From Chelativorans sp. ZYF759 (lineage in GTDB: Bacteria > Pseudomonadota > Alphaproteobacteria > Rhizobiales > Rhizobiaceae), in contig NZ_WVVV01000001.1 in the NCBI RefSeq assembly GCF_012911015.1, forward strand, positions 620,001-684,000: a stretch of DNA of 64,000 nt, in the 5' to 3' direction. A model generated the notes under the pieces. That model worked only from the letters and a program-made list of their open reading frames with translations, was not told the origin of the DNA and did no database searches. Positions within the stretch are counted from its first letter, which is position 1; each line of letters starts with the position of its first letter. The translations under genes were made by a program, and so were the position numbers. This document shows positions 63,994 to 64,000 of the stretch, piece by piece.

Positions 63994-64000
63994 TCGCGAT

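Overview
The window is ordinary-looking chromosome of a high-GC alphaproteobacterium, most likely Hyphomicrobiales (Rhizobiales), perhaps a Phyllobacteriaceae-like lineage. This rests on gene content and order: cobS/J-domain/bolA beside corC-aroB-aroK, a single-domain xylose-type ABC ATPase with a divergent ROK regulator, ffh/chorismate mutase/rpsP, rlmN/IalB, rpoH with the QKRLFFNLRK signature, and small proteins typical of that order. I see no rRNA, insertion sequence, prophage, CRISPR array or integron. One tRNA gene (Glu, CTC anticodon) is present.

Layout. 0-4.2 kb: start of a probable cobS, a J-domain protein, BolA, and a translationally coupled corC/aroB/aroK group. 4.3-14.4 kb: mostly single genes for envelope and transport (DUF3108, small membrane proteins, UppP, a Ca2+/cation antiporter, DUF2254), holA, pseudoazurin, a double cold-shock-domain protein, tRNA-Glu, a DUF1223 thioredoxin-like protein and a ceramidase-family membrane protein. 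14.4-19.6 kb: an RND efflux pump and its adaptor, divergent from a TetR regulator with a clear palindromic operator. 19.6-25.8 kb: patatin, bdhA, an L,D-transpeptidase, accA, xerD and two small envelope proteins. 25.8-30.5 kb: a D-xylose-type ABC importer (binding protein, permease, ATPase) divergent from a ROK regulator, with a 21-bp palindrome between them and an intra-operon terminator. 30.5-35.1 kb: a giant soluble hybrid histidine kinase with about seven PAS domains and two receivers. 35.4-37.7 kb: a fasciclin protein and a Na/Pi cotransporter. 37.7-43.5 kb: an ABC/FtsX/HlyD exporter followed by hemN, preceded by a perfect Crp/Fnr-type box. 43.5-53.6 kb: EamA, purA, a membrane-anchored unknown, rpoH, an RluD-type pseudouridine synthase, ffh, chorismate mutase and rpsP. 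53.6-64 kb: rlmN, IalB, an ECF sigma factor, phhB, thpR, the tesA/ybbA/ybbP locus, a BI-1 protein, a GNAT and a DUF2794 protein.

How parts fit together. Two loci carry a TTG-N8-CAA site of the FNR/FixK/NnrR type at a sensible promoter distance: pseudoazurin (an electron donor to denitrification enzymes in known systems) and the exporter-hemN operon (oxygen-independent heme synthesis). I infer a low-oxygen or nitrogen-oxide regulon reaching into this window, although no reductase genes are present. Other local circuits that can be read from the sequence are TetR/RND efflux and ROK/xylose uptake. I found no convincing wholly new system. The best candidates for follow-up are the exporter-hemN operon, the seven-PAS kinase, the membrane-anchored gene at 46004-47527 and several strong palindromes and hairpins listed below. 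Start codons were chosen from ribosome binding sites, overlaps and family N-termini, so several genes are shorter than their maximal open frames.
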